Source: Burkholderia sp. 8Y (lineage in GTDB: Bacteria > Pseudomonadota > Gammaproteobacteria > Burkholderiales > Burkholderiaceae). From it: DNA of 64,000 nt. Position numbers and translations under genes: made by a program. Below the pieces are notes generated by a model. That model had not been told where the DNA came from, made no database searches, and worked only from the letters and a program-made list of their open reading frames with translations. Shown here in pieces: positions 58,217 to 64,000 of this stretch. The stretch's first letter is position 1. Each line of letters starts with the position of its first letter. The stretch covers positions 1,834,314 through 1,898,313 of the forward strand of contig NZ_LR733519.1 of the NCBI RefSeq assembly GCF_902506145.1, in the 5' to 3' direction.

Positions 58217-59065
58217 ATGGATTGGTTCCGTTGGTGGCACGGCACGGTCACAGACCCGAAGTTTCAGTGGGTCTCGCGTCGGAGTGGTCAGCCTCTCCCG
58301 ACCGTGATCGCTGTTTGGGCGGCTCTGCTCGAGTGCGGCAGCAATGCAACGCAATGCAACGCAGATGCAACGCGCGGCAACGTTGCATCGTTCGAGTGCA
58401 ACGACTACGACGTTCTGTTCGGCCTCGATGACGGTTGCGTGCAGAAAGTTTGGGACGCGATGGTCGAGAAAAAGCTGATTGTCGACGGTCGCATTGCTGG
58501 CTGGGAGAACCGTCAGCCGAAGCGTGAGGATTCCGGCAACCCTAGTACTGGCGCGCTCTCCAGCACGGAACGCAGCCGTCTTCATCGTGAACGAAAGAAA
58601 CACGGCGAAACGATCGGGGACGACATGCAACGCGATGCAACGCAATGCAACGACAGAGAAGAGGAGATTAGAGAACAGATAAACCATAGCAACACTGACG
58701 TGTTGCTTGTCGCCAGCCCGGCTGACGACCTGTCCTCGCAGCGCTTGAAGTCGCCCAAGGCTGTCTGCCCGCATCAGGAAATCATCGCGCTTTACCACGA
58801 GCTTCTGCCTGCTAGCCCGATGATCCGTGATTGGACCGCTGCGCGCGCTGAACACCTTCGCTGCCGCTGGAACGAAGACCCGAAGCGCCAGACCCTCGAG
58901 TGGTGGCGCCGATTCTTCGGCTACATCGGCAAGTCCGAATTCCTGACTGGCCGCGCAACGTCCGGCGACCGTAAGCCGTTCACGCCGGGACTGGACTGGA
59001 TTTGCAAGGCTGAGAACTTCGCGAAGATCCGCGAAGGCCGTTTCCACGACGCGGAGGCCGCATGA
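58217..59065 (+). CDS. phage replication initiation protein (O-like)
   Basis: The 282-residue protein has an N-terminal DNA-binding part (about 1-95; MDWFRWWHGTVTDPKFQWVSRRSGQPLPTVIAVWAALLE), a low-complexity middle, and a C-terminal part (about 185-282; LYHELLPASPMIRDWTAARAEHLRCRWNEDPKRQTLEWWRRFFGYIGKSEFLTG) shared by phage O-like proteins that load DnaB. The middle is encoded by DNA iterons (58344-58403 and 58625-58652), as lambda O spans ori. It overlaps dnaB by 4 nt. Confidence 0.82.
   Translation: MDWFRWWHGTVTDPKFQWVSRRSGQPLPTVIAVWAALLECGSNATQCNADATRGNVASFECNDYDVLFGLDDGCVQKVWDAMVEKKLIVDGRIAGWENRQPKREDSGNPSTGALSSTERSRLHRERKKHGETIGDDMQRDATQCNDREEEIREQINHSNTDVLLVASPADDLSSQRLKSPKAVCPHQEIIALYHELLPASPMIRDWTAARAEHLRCRWNEDPKRQTLEWWRRFFGYIGKSEFLTGRATSGDRKPFTPGLDWICKAENFAKIREGRFHDAEAA
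58344..58403. repeat. iteron cluster A inside the replication gene
   Basis: ATGCAACGC occurs at 58344-58352, 58354-58362 and 58365-58373, followed by GCAACGTTGCAT (58377-58388, two copies facing each other) and TGCAACG at 58397-58403. The near 10-bp period puts the copies on one face of the helix, as in replication iterons. Confidence 0.75.
58625..58692. repeat. iteron cluster B and AT-rich segment (putative phage origin)
   Basis: ATGCAACGC or ATGCAACG occurs at 58625, 58635 and 58645, exactly 10 bp apart. An A-rich stretch follows at about 58653-58692 (GAGAAGAGGAGATTAGAGAACAG type), the likely unwinding element. Iterons then an AT-rich region inside the O gene is the lambda ori layout. Confidence 0.7.
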
Positions 59066-60432
59066 GCGCCAACGACATTCAGCGGGCCGTCCCGCATAGC
59101 ATCGAGCACGAGCAAAGCGTTATCGGCGCGCTGATGATCGACAACGACGCCATCGATCGCATGGGCGATCTGCGTGCCGAGCATTTCTACCGCGGCGATC
59201 ACCGCGCGATCTTTTCGCAGATCGTGAAGATGATCGAGTCGGGCGTCGGCGCTGACGTGATCACCGTTTTTGAGCGGCTGAATGCCGAAGGACGCGCGGC
59301 AGACGTCGGCGGCCTGAAGTACCTGAACGACCTGGCTCAATCGACGCCGAGCTCGGCAAACATCGCGCGCTACGCCGAGATCGTCCGCGACCGTGCGCAG
59401 AAGCGCGGCCTGCTGTCCGTGGCGTCCGAGATTCAGCATTCAGTCGGCGCGACGCCCGACAGCGCCGGCGTACTGATCGACCGCGCGGCAGCCAAGCTCG
59501 AAGCACTCGGCGAGGCGACCATCAAGCGCGAGCCGAAGCTGGCGGCGCAAGGTCTCGTCGACCACATCAGCGCGCTGGAGCGCCGTTCGACGGGCACCGA
59601 CCGTGTGATTTCGACGGGCCTTGACGACATCGACCGCCAACTCAACGGTGGCCTGCGCCCGGGCTGGCTGGTCATCCTCGCCGCGCGCCCCGGCATGGGC
59701 AAGACGGCACTCGCGCTGAACATCGCGACGCACGTGGCCATCGACCACAGCGCGCTCTTCCTGTCGATGGAAATGCCCGAGTCGGAGATCCACGACCGGA
59801 ACATCGCGTCGCTCGGCCGCGTGCCGCTCGACACCGTGATGCAGGCGCCGGAAGACGACAACGAGTTCTGGAACCGCGTCACGGCCGCGACGATGAAGAT
59901 CAAGGATCTGAATCTCTACATCGACGACCAGGCGGCTCTTCGCATGCTGGATGTGCGCTCCAAGGCGCGCCTCGTGAAGCGCAAGGTCGGGCTCGACGTG
60001 ATCATCGTCGACTACCTGCAGCTGATGACCGGCGACGGCGCGAACCGCAACGCAGAGATCGAAGGCATTTCTCGCGGCCTGAAGGCGCTGGCGAAGGAAC
60101 TGAACGTCGCGATCATCGCGCTCGCGCAGCTCAACCGGAAGGTCGAGGAGCGAAGCAATCGCCAGCCGATGCTCTCCGACCTGCGCGACTCTGGCTCGAT
60201 CGAGCAAGACGCCGACGCGGTGCTTTTCATCCACCGCGAGGACATCTCGAATCCGGACTGTGGCGAGCAGTTTCATGGATTCGCGCAACTACGCGTCGCT
60301 AAGTTCCGCCACGGCCGGACTGGAGACATCCCGCTGACGTATCGCGGCGAGTTCATGCGGTTCGAAAACCACTCCGGCGCGTGGCCGACCGCAACCGTTT
60401 CGAAGGGATCACGCACGAGGGGCTTTGATTGA
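59062..60432 (+). CDS. dnaB: replicative DNA helicase DnaB
   Basis: The 456-residue helicase has the DnaB N-terminal domain (about 8-110; PHSIEHEQSVIGALMIDN), and a RecA-like domain with Walker A RPGMGKTALALNIA (about 211-224), LSMEMPE, Walker B VIIVDYLQLM (about 313-322) and the sensor region SDLRDSGSIEQDADAVLFIHRE. ATG 59062 overlaps the O-like stop. Having its own DnaB makes the phage independent of host helicase loading. Confidence 0.95.
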   Translation: MSANDIQRAVPHSIEHEQSVIGALMIDNDAIDRMGDLRAEHFYRGDHRAIFSQIVKMIESGVGADVITVFERLNAEGRAADVGGLKYLNDLAQSTPSSANIARYAEIVRDRAQKRGLLSVASEIQHSVGATPDSAGVLIDRAAAKLEALGEATIKREPKLAAQGLVDHISALERRSTGTDRVISTGLDDIDRQLNGGLRPGWLVILAARPGMGKTALALNIATHVAIDHSALFLSMEMPESEIHDRNIASLGRVPLDTVMQAPEDDNEFWNRVTAATMKIKDLNLYIDDQAALRMLDVRSKARLVKRKVGLDVIIVDYLQLMTGDGANRNAEIEGISRGLKALAKELNVAIIALAQLNRKVEERSNRQPMLSDLRDSGSIEQDADAVLFIHREDISNPDCGEQFHGFAQLRVAKFRHGRTGDIPLTYRGEFMRFENHSGAWPTATVSKGSRTRGFD

Positions 60433-60731
60433 GACGAGCAGCAAGAGTGGACGCGAACCAGCCCGAGATCGTCGCGGCACTTCGCAAGGTGGGGGCGAGC
60501 GTCACGCCAATTCACGCAGTAGGACAAGGATGCCCGGACCTGCTAGTCGGGTTCAGAGGCAGGACGCTGGTGCTGGAAGTCAAGGACGGGTCCAAACCGC
60601 CGAGTGCACGAAAGCTGACTGATGACGAGGCGGTGTGGTTCGGCAACTGGAAGGGCGAAGCATACGTAGTGGAAACGCCGGAACAGGCGATCGAGTATCT
60701 GACGAGGAGTGGTGCAAATGGCAGGCAATAA
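60429..60731 (+). CDS. PD-(D/E)XK phage nuclease
   Basis: The 100-residue protein (RRAARVDANQPEIVAALRKVGASVTPIH) has the nuclease core GQGCPDLLVGFRGRTLVLEVKDG with PD and E-x-K ligands (about 33-55). It starts at TTG 60429, overlapping the dnaB stop; an internal GTG at 60447 is possible. It may resolve recombination or replication intermediates, as RusA does at this place in other phages. Confidence 0.75.
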   Translation: MRRAARVDANQPEIVAALRKVGASVTPIHAVGQGCPDLLVGFRGRTLVLEVKDGSKPPSARKLTDDEAVWFGNWKGEAYVVETPEQAIEYLTRSGANGRQ

Positions 60732-61188
60732 GAAACCTAGGAAGCAGTACCGGCCGCGCTGGAATGGCGGCAACGTGAAGCTGAAAGCCGAGCCGTGGAA
60801 GGTCGCGGCCGTCTTCGGCCCGCTCGAGAACATTCTCGACGAGCTGGAAAGCGAGGGCACCGTGAGCACGATGCCTGACGGCACGCCGATCTTCCAAGAC
60901 ACGAACGACGGCTGCTGGTATCCGATGGCACCGGCGCTGATGGGCGTCGTCGATGCCTACGAGATCCACCAGACGCGCACTGGCCGCGCGATGCCGCTCG
61001 ACACGCTTCGCCAGATGGCAAAGAAGCTCGAGCTCCAGATGCCGCTGTTCACGGCGGACACGGACGCGGCGCGCGCGGCACTGGCGACGCTGAAGGCCGA
61101 AACGCTGCTGATGAATGCCGCGTACGCATCCAGCCTGGTGCGCTCCGTGCAGATCCGCATCGAATTCGAAGAGCGGAGGGCGGCATGA
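60718..61188 (+). CDS. phage hypothetical protein
   Basis: The 156-residue protein (MAGNKKPRKQYRPRW, then KLKAEPWKVAAVFGPLENILDELESEGTV) has a basic N-terminus and a helical rest with LPLDTLRQMAKKLELQMPLF. GAGGAG precedes ATG 60718. It overlaps the nuclease by 14 nt and the SANT-like gene by 4 nt. Confidence 0.65.
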   Translation: MAGNKKPRKQYRPRWNGGNVKLKAEPWKVAAVFGPLENILDELESEGTVSTMPDGTPIFQDTNDGCWYPMAPALMGVVDAYEIHQTRTGRAMPLDTLRQMAKKLELQMPLFTADTDAARAALATLKAETLLMNAAYASSLVRSVQIRIEFEERRAA

Positions 61189-61766
61189 CGAAGGAATGGA
61201 AGGTGTGGACGCCCGAGGAAGACGCGCTCCTGCGCGAAGTGTGGGCCCAGCCGGGCACGTTGAAGGCGAGCATCGGCAAATTCCCCGGGCGAACGATCAA
61301 TGCGATCAGATTCCGCGGCTCGGTCGACTTGGCTCTGCCGCGCCGTGGATCGCTGCGCGCGACGACCTACTCGTGGTGCGAGGAAGTCATCGACGACGCG
61401 CTCCGCAATGGATTCGCCGGGACCGCCGATCAGATCGCCGAGGTGACATCGGCATCGCCGAATCGGGTCCGCGCGATTCTCCGGGAAGGCGAAGAGAAGA
61501 AGTATCACGTCTCGGACTGGGCTAAGCGCAGCAACGGCTGCGATTGGAGTCCGATTTGGGTGTGGGGAGGAGGCGAGCGCGCGCCGAAGCCTGAGCGGCA
61601 AACCAGCGCGGTTCTTTCCAAACGCTTCCGCACGCGAAAGAAGCTGAAAGAAGGACAGTACAACCCGTTCGACGTGCTCGCGAGGCAAGTCGTCAACGGA
61701 GAAAAGCAGGCGCTGGCCATCCGAGGCCGATACCAGAAACGAATCTACGTGCAGGAGGCTGCGTAA
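61185..61766 (+). CDS. SANT/Myb-like DNA-binding phage protein
   Basis: The 193-residue protein starts with a SANT/Myb-like motif (WKVWTPEEDALLREVWAQPGTLKASIGKFPGRTINAIRFRG, about 5-45) with the spaced tryptophans, followed by a second helical part with ATADQIAEVTSASPNRVRAIL. The basic tail (KRFRTRKKLKEGQ) is near the end. It probably binds DNA. ATG 61185 overlaps the previous stop by 4 nt. Confidence 0.7.
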   Translation: MTKEWKVWTPEEDALLREVWAQPGTLKASIGKFPGRTINAIRFRGSVDLALPRRGSLRATTYSWCEEVIDDALRNGFAGTADQIAEVTSASPNRVRAILREGEEKKYHVSDWAKRSNGCDWSPIWVWGGGERAPKPERQTSAVLSKRFRTRKKLKEGQYNPFDVLARQVVNGEKQALAIRGRYQKRIYVQEAA

Positions 61767-61852
61767 TGTTGCCCGATAACTTCGATCCGTATTTTGCCGT
61801 CACCGGGGTGAAGCGCAGGGACTGGACGCAACCGGCGGGGAGCCAGAAGTGA
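61766..61852 (+). CDS. 28-residue mini-protein
   Basis: ATG 61766 overlaps the previous TAA (TAATG), CAGGAGG lies 9 nt upstream, and the TGA overlaps the next GTG. The product is MLPDNFDPYFAVTGVKRRDW followed by TQPAGSQK. The perfect ribosome site and double coupling make it likely to be translated. Function unknown. Confidence 0.5.
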   Translation: MLPDNFDPYFAVTGVKRRDWTQPAGSQK

Positions 61853-62055
61853 CCGACCGCGAGCAATTCGATCGTCACTACGAGGAGGCCGGCGGCTGCC
61901 TTCTCGCGACGGTGAAGGAAGCGCACTGGAAGACGTGGCAGGCCGCGCAGGCGGCGCTGCTCGCGGCGAGCGGACCGGCCGTAGAGATTCGCTATCTGCA
62001 CGAGCAGGGGCCGCTGGACGCTGACGCCTGGGATCGACTGAGGAGGAAGGGATGA
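61849..62055 (+). CDS. small phage hypothetical protein
   Basis: The 68-residue protein (MTDREQFDRHYEEAGGCLLATVKEAHWKTWQAAQAALLAASG, then EIRYLHEQGPLDADAWDRL) carries the FDRHYxE...WxxWQAA pattern seen in many short phage proteins. It starts at GTG 61849 with GGGGAGCC upstream. Confidence 0.65.
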   Translation: MTDREQFDRHYEEAGGCLLATVKEAHWKTWQAAQAALLAASGPAVEIRYLHEQGPLDADAWDRLRRKG

Positions 62056-62135
62056 GCGAAGCGAAGCTTTTCTGCATCGAGGTGGTGCTGCTTGCTGCCA
62101 CGTTCATTAGTCTCGTTGGGATGTACATGTCATGA
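62052..62135 (+). CDS. 27-residue membrane mini-protein
   Basis: ATG 62052 (AGGAGGAAGG upstream, overlapping the previous TGA) gives MSEAKLFCIEVVLLAATFIS followed by LVGMYMS, then TGA overlapping the NinB ATG. It is a single hydrophobic span. Locked between two coupled genes, it is likely real. Confidence 0.55.
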   Translation: MSEAKLFCIEVVLLAATFISLVGMYMS

Positions 62136-62551
62136 GCACGCCAATCCTCTACCGCGAGTTCCTGATGCACACGCCGGGCGTCGGGCATCACCTCGTTGCG
62201 TTCCTGAAGGCGAACTGCGGTGCGTACGCCGAGCGCGGCGAGCCGCTCCGCGTGATCGTGACGGCAGAAGAGAAGCAGCGCAACGCGCAGCAGAACCGCT
62301 TCTACTGGGGCGGCATCCTGAAGCAGATCGCCGAAAAGGCATGGGTCGACGGCCGCCAGTTCGACAAGGACGCGTGGCACGAGTTCTTCGCGCGCAAGTT
62401 CGGCGTGCTCGACGAGCTGGTGCTGCCCGATGGCGAGATCGTCACGCGTCGCAAGTCGACGACGCAGATGAGCGTCGGCGAGTTCTCGGAGTTCATCGAG
62501 CAGGTGCAAGCCTATGGTTCGGGCGAGCTCGGCGTGGAGTTCGATCGATGA
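62132..62551 (+). CDS. ninB: NinB-like recombination protein
   Basis: The 139-residue protein matches the NinB family: LRVIVTAEEKQRNAQQNRFYWGGILKQIAEKAWVDGRQFDKDAWHEFFARKFG (about 39-91) and a C-terminal KSTTQMSVGEFSEFIEQVQAYGSGELG. NinB of lambda (Orf) binds single-stranded DNA and stands in for RecFOR. ATG 62132 and the next ATG are both coupled by 4-nt overlaps. Confidence 0.9.
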   Translation: MSTPILYREFLMHTPGVGHHLVAFLKANCGAYAERGEPLRVIVTAEEKQRNAQQNRFYWGGILKQIAEKAWVDGRQFDKDAWHEFFARKFGVLDELVLPDGEIVTRRKSTTQMSVGEFSEFIEQVQAYGSGELGVEFDR

Positions 62552-62862
62552 CCGCGCGGCTTATCGGAATCCCGAAACCGAAGACGTTCCGCAGCGAGAA
62601 GCTCCGGCGCGCGGTCGCCGCGCTTCCCTGCGTGAACTGCGGGCTGGAGCTGTCGACGCAGGCCGCGCACGGCAACTATGGCAAGGGCGGGGCAATCAAG
62701 GCGAGCGACGCGCGCATCGCCGCACTGTGCGTGAAGTGTCACTCAGAGCTCGACCAGGGCGGCAAGCTGACGAAGCAGGAACGGCGCGCATTCGAGAATA
62801 AAGTCATCGCGAAGACGTACGTTGCGCTAATGGAAAAAGGTGCTCTTGAGGTGGTCACGTGA
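62548..62862 (+). CDS. phage HNH-like (Ref/DUF968-type) protein
   Basis: The 104-residue protein has a zinc-binding layout: CVNCGLELSTQAAHGNYGKGG and IAALCVKCHSELDQGG, i.e. CxxC, a catalytic-type His in AAHG and CxxCH, as in HNH nucleases of the RecA-dependent nuclease (Ref) group. It overlaps ninB by 4 nt. It probably cuts DNA during recombination or packaging. Confidence 0.7.
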   Translation: MTARLIGIPKPKTFRSEKLRRAVAALPCVNCGLELSTQAAHGNYGKGGAIKASDARIAALCVKCHSELDQGGKLTKQERRAFENKVIAKTYVALMEKGALEVVT

Positions 62863-62878
62863 ACCGCAAAGCCGTTAA

Positions 62879-62914
62879 TAAACAATTGTTTAAGTCGGAC
62901 AATTGAAGTAAAAT
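62879..62914 (+). promoter_or_regulatory. promoter with an operator-like palindrome
   Basis: TTGTTT (62886-62891), 17-bp spacer, TAAAAT (62909-62914). The perfect palindrome TAAACAATTGTTTA (62879-62892) covers the -35 box; its half sites match the phage operators, but with 2 rather than 3 bases between. It would drive the last two genes in the window. Confidence 0.5.
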
Positions 62915-62940
62915 ATAGGCGTCCTAAATGAGAACAACAC

Positions 62941-63138
62941 ATGCGGCGCGGTGACTATCGAGACCCTGCAGTGATCATCGAAGAACGGGAGGCGCGCACG
63001 TGCAGAGGGTGCCGTCACTTCGTCGAGCAGCGGGTATTCGACGTCAGCTACATGGCATGCAAGAAGGATGCATCGAAGCATTGGCGGGATGACTGGCAGA
63101 GCCGCAAGTGTGCGCAATACGATACGGGGGCTAGATGA
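62941..63138 (+). CDS. small cysteine-containing phage protein
   Basis: The 65-residue protein (MRRGDYRDPAVIIEEREARTCRGCRHFVEQRVFDVSYMACKKD, then WRDDWQSRKCAQY) has Cys at CRGC, AC and KC, so it may bind a metal. It starts at ATG 62941 with only a weak ribosome site and overlaps the next gene by 4 nt. Confidence 0.65.
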   Translation: MRRGDYRDPAVIIEEREARTCRGCRHFVEQRVFDVSYMACKKDASKHWRDDWQSRKCAQYDTGAR

Positions 63139-63620
63139 ACTTTGAGACTTTCGGTGAGCGGCTGGACAATTGGGCGCGCGTCGTGCGCCTTCCCAGGTTT
63201 CAGGCGGGCGTATGTGCGCAGTGGGCACGGTGGTACGTCGCGATCCGGGATTCCGAGTCGAAGTACGCGGGCACCGCTCCGGCTATGTCGAAGGACGAGA
63301 TTGATGGATGGCTCGTCGAGCGCGCGTGGTCAAGCATGCAGCACCCGGTGCACAAGCACATCCTGAAGTATCACCACGTGTGGGGCATGAGCGACGTCCA
63401 AGTCATCACCCGTATGCGCAAGGCGCACGGCATCAATCTGCGTGGCCGCCCGTGGAATCTGATAATCGCCGAGGCAGAAGCATCGCTCAAGAAAGTGCTT
63501 GTAAACCCGGAAGATTTGGCTAAAATGATGCTCAGACTACCGATTCCGCTTCGGCGTGAGCTTGTGGATGCCCCTAGGCAGGCATCCGCGCCTCAACAGA
63601 AAGCTGAGTTGGTCGACTGA
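63135..63620 (+). CDS. Q-like late antiterminator candidate
   Basis: The 161-residue protein (MNFETFGERLDNWARVVRLP at the start; DEIDGWLVERAWSSMQHPVHKHILKYHHVWGMSDVQVITRMRKAHGINLRGRPWNLIIAEAEASLKKVL, about 56-122) has the shape of the phage_antitermQ family: a domain with VExAWxxMxxxxxxxLKxHYxxGxSxxxIxRx and a C-terminal helix starting AEAxLxxxL. Its position, last early gene followed by a terminator and a gene-free region, fits Q. Confirmation needs a profile search. Confidence 0.55.
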   Translation: MNFETFGERLDNWARVVRLPRFQAGVCAQWARWYVAIRDSESKYAGTAPAMSKDEIDGWLVERAWSSMQHPVHKHILKYHHVWGMSDVQVITRMRKAHGINLRGRPWNLIIAEAEASLKKVLVNPEDLAKMMLRLPIPLRRELVDAPRQASAPQQKAELVD

Positions 63621-63623
63621 CAG

Positions 63624-63645
63624 AAGCCCGCCATTGAGCGGGCTT
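63624..63645 (+). terminator. intrinsic terminator after the Q-like gene
   Basis: AAGCCCGC (63624-63631) and GCGGGCTT (63638-63645) pair around a 6-nt loop and are followed by TGTTCGTTT. It ends the rightward early operon and may be a target of the Q-like protein. Confidence 0.75.
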
Positions 63646-64000
63646 TGTTCGTTTACGCGCACCGATAAAGCGAAGAACAGCGGGGTGAGCCATGAAGCGA
63701 TAACGTTCAGGTCCTTCCGACAGCCACTTACTCGCTCGACTGAGCAACGGCGCAAACTCGACTCAAGACAACGGCTCTGTGTGGGCCACAGCGACGCCAA
63801 TAGCTGTTTGGGCGTGGATTCGATTCCACCGCAGCCGGCGCGTACACAGCGGGACCGCTCAAAGCAGCTAACCGGTGGATGCCGGCTCTGTGCTGCGAGC
63901 GGGTCTCCTTAAGCGTTTTCAAATTGACGCCGTCACCCGGCGGTCGGCGCCGGAGATCACATCCGGGCGACGTCAATCTGAGAGCGCAACCCCTTCCGCT
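63646..64000. other. gene-free late-control region with a long inverted repeat
   Basis: No ORF with a ribosome site is seen in these 355 bp. ATTGAC at 63923-63928 and GTCAAT at 63972-63977 form the ends of a long imperfect stem that also pairs GTC and CCCGG with CCGGG and GAC. In lambda-like phages the late promoter and its leader lie here. The late genes should begin beyond the window. Confidence 0.45.

Noticed and set aside
63773..63836. tRNA-like fold with a TTCGATTC sequence and pairing ends
   Set aside because: The T stem would leave a 6-nt loop, the anticodon loop lacks U33, and the total length is about 65 nt.

Overview
The window looks like chromosome of a Burkholderia sensu lato member (Burkholderia, Paraburkholderia or Caballeronia). 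The evidence is high GC, a strong C/G third-base preference, tandem DUF4148 exported proteins, a DUF2760-Hsp70-Hsp70 cluster, and the gene order cobA-nasT-nasS divergent from a nitrate transporter-nirB-nirD-reductase-nitrate reductase operon. About 45.3 kb is host backbone. From about 45.34 kb to the right edge lies the early half of a lambda-like prophage; its packaging, structural and lysis genes lie beyond the window.

Host layout. 0-9 kb: a broken CorA-type transporter, a single-domain response regulator, cheV, a CBS protein, a coupled lipid kinase and metallophosphoesterase, a MAPEG protein, an esterase and a hybrid sensor kinase. 9.2-14.8 kb: a tiny lysine-rich protein, then a tightly coupled DUF2760-Hsp70-Hsp70 operon. 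14.8-15.7 kb: non-coding, with three imperfect copies of an unclassified repeat of about 105 bp. 15.7-27.1 kb: nitrate assimilation. 27.1-35.4 kb: a tripartite RND efflux pump with a two-component system on the same strand. 35.6-45.3 kb: two DUF4148 proteins, mntH, motA-motB, an XRE/MmyB regulator, two small proteins, two MFS transporters and a response regulator that stops where the prophage begins.

The nitrate locus reads as a full control circuit. Upstream of the transporter there are three GCAC-N7-GTGC dyads (NtrC-like), a GG-N10-GC sigma-54 promoter, and a leader that starts almost at the predicted +1. The leader has two hairpins with identical AACGGC hexaloops (the ANTAR target pattern), and the second overlaps the 5' arm of an intrinsic terminator ending 12 nt before the transporter start codon. 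nasT (ANTAR antiterminator) and nasS (nitrate sensor) are encoded next door, and cobA supplies siroheme precursor for NirB.

Prophage layout. The leftward operon runs from a PL promoter (TTGACA-N17-TTTAAT, two operators) through a boxA/boxB nut-like site into early genes: a coiled-coil protein, RecT, a YqaJ/lambda-Exo nuclease, mini-proteins, a C5 cytosine methyltransferase with a long open second frame, more small genes, xis and int. The immunity region holds a CI-like repressor with two HTH domains and an S24 peptidase, AAACA-N3-TGTTT operators on both sides, and a Cro-like gene whose start codon sits at the predicted transcription start. The rightward operon carries a CII-position regulator, a replication protein with 10-bp iterons inside its gene, DnaB, a PD-(D/E)XK nuclease, a SANT-like protein, NinB, an HNH protein and a Q-like antiterminator ending at a terminator. 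Genes are packed with ATGA or GTGA overlaps, several encoding proteins of only 27-38 residues.
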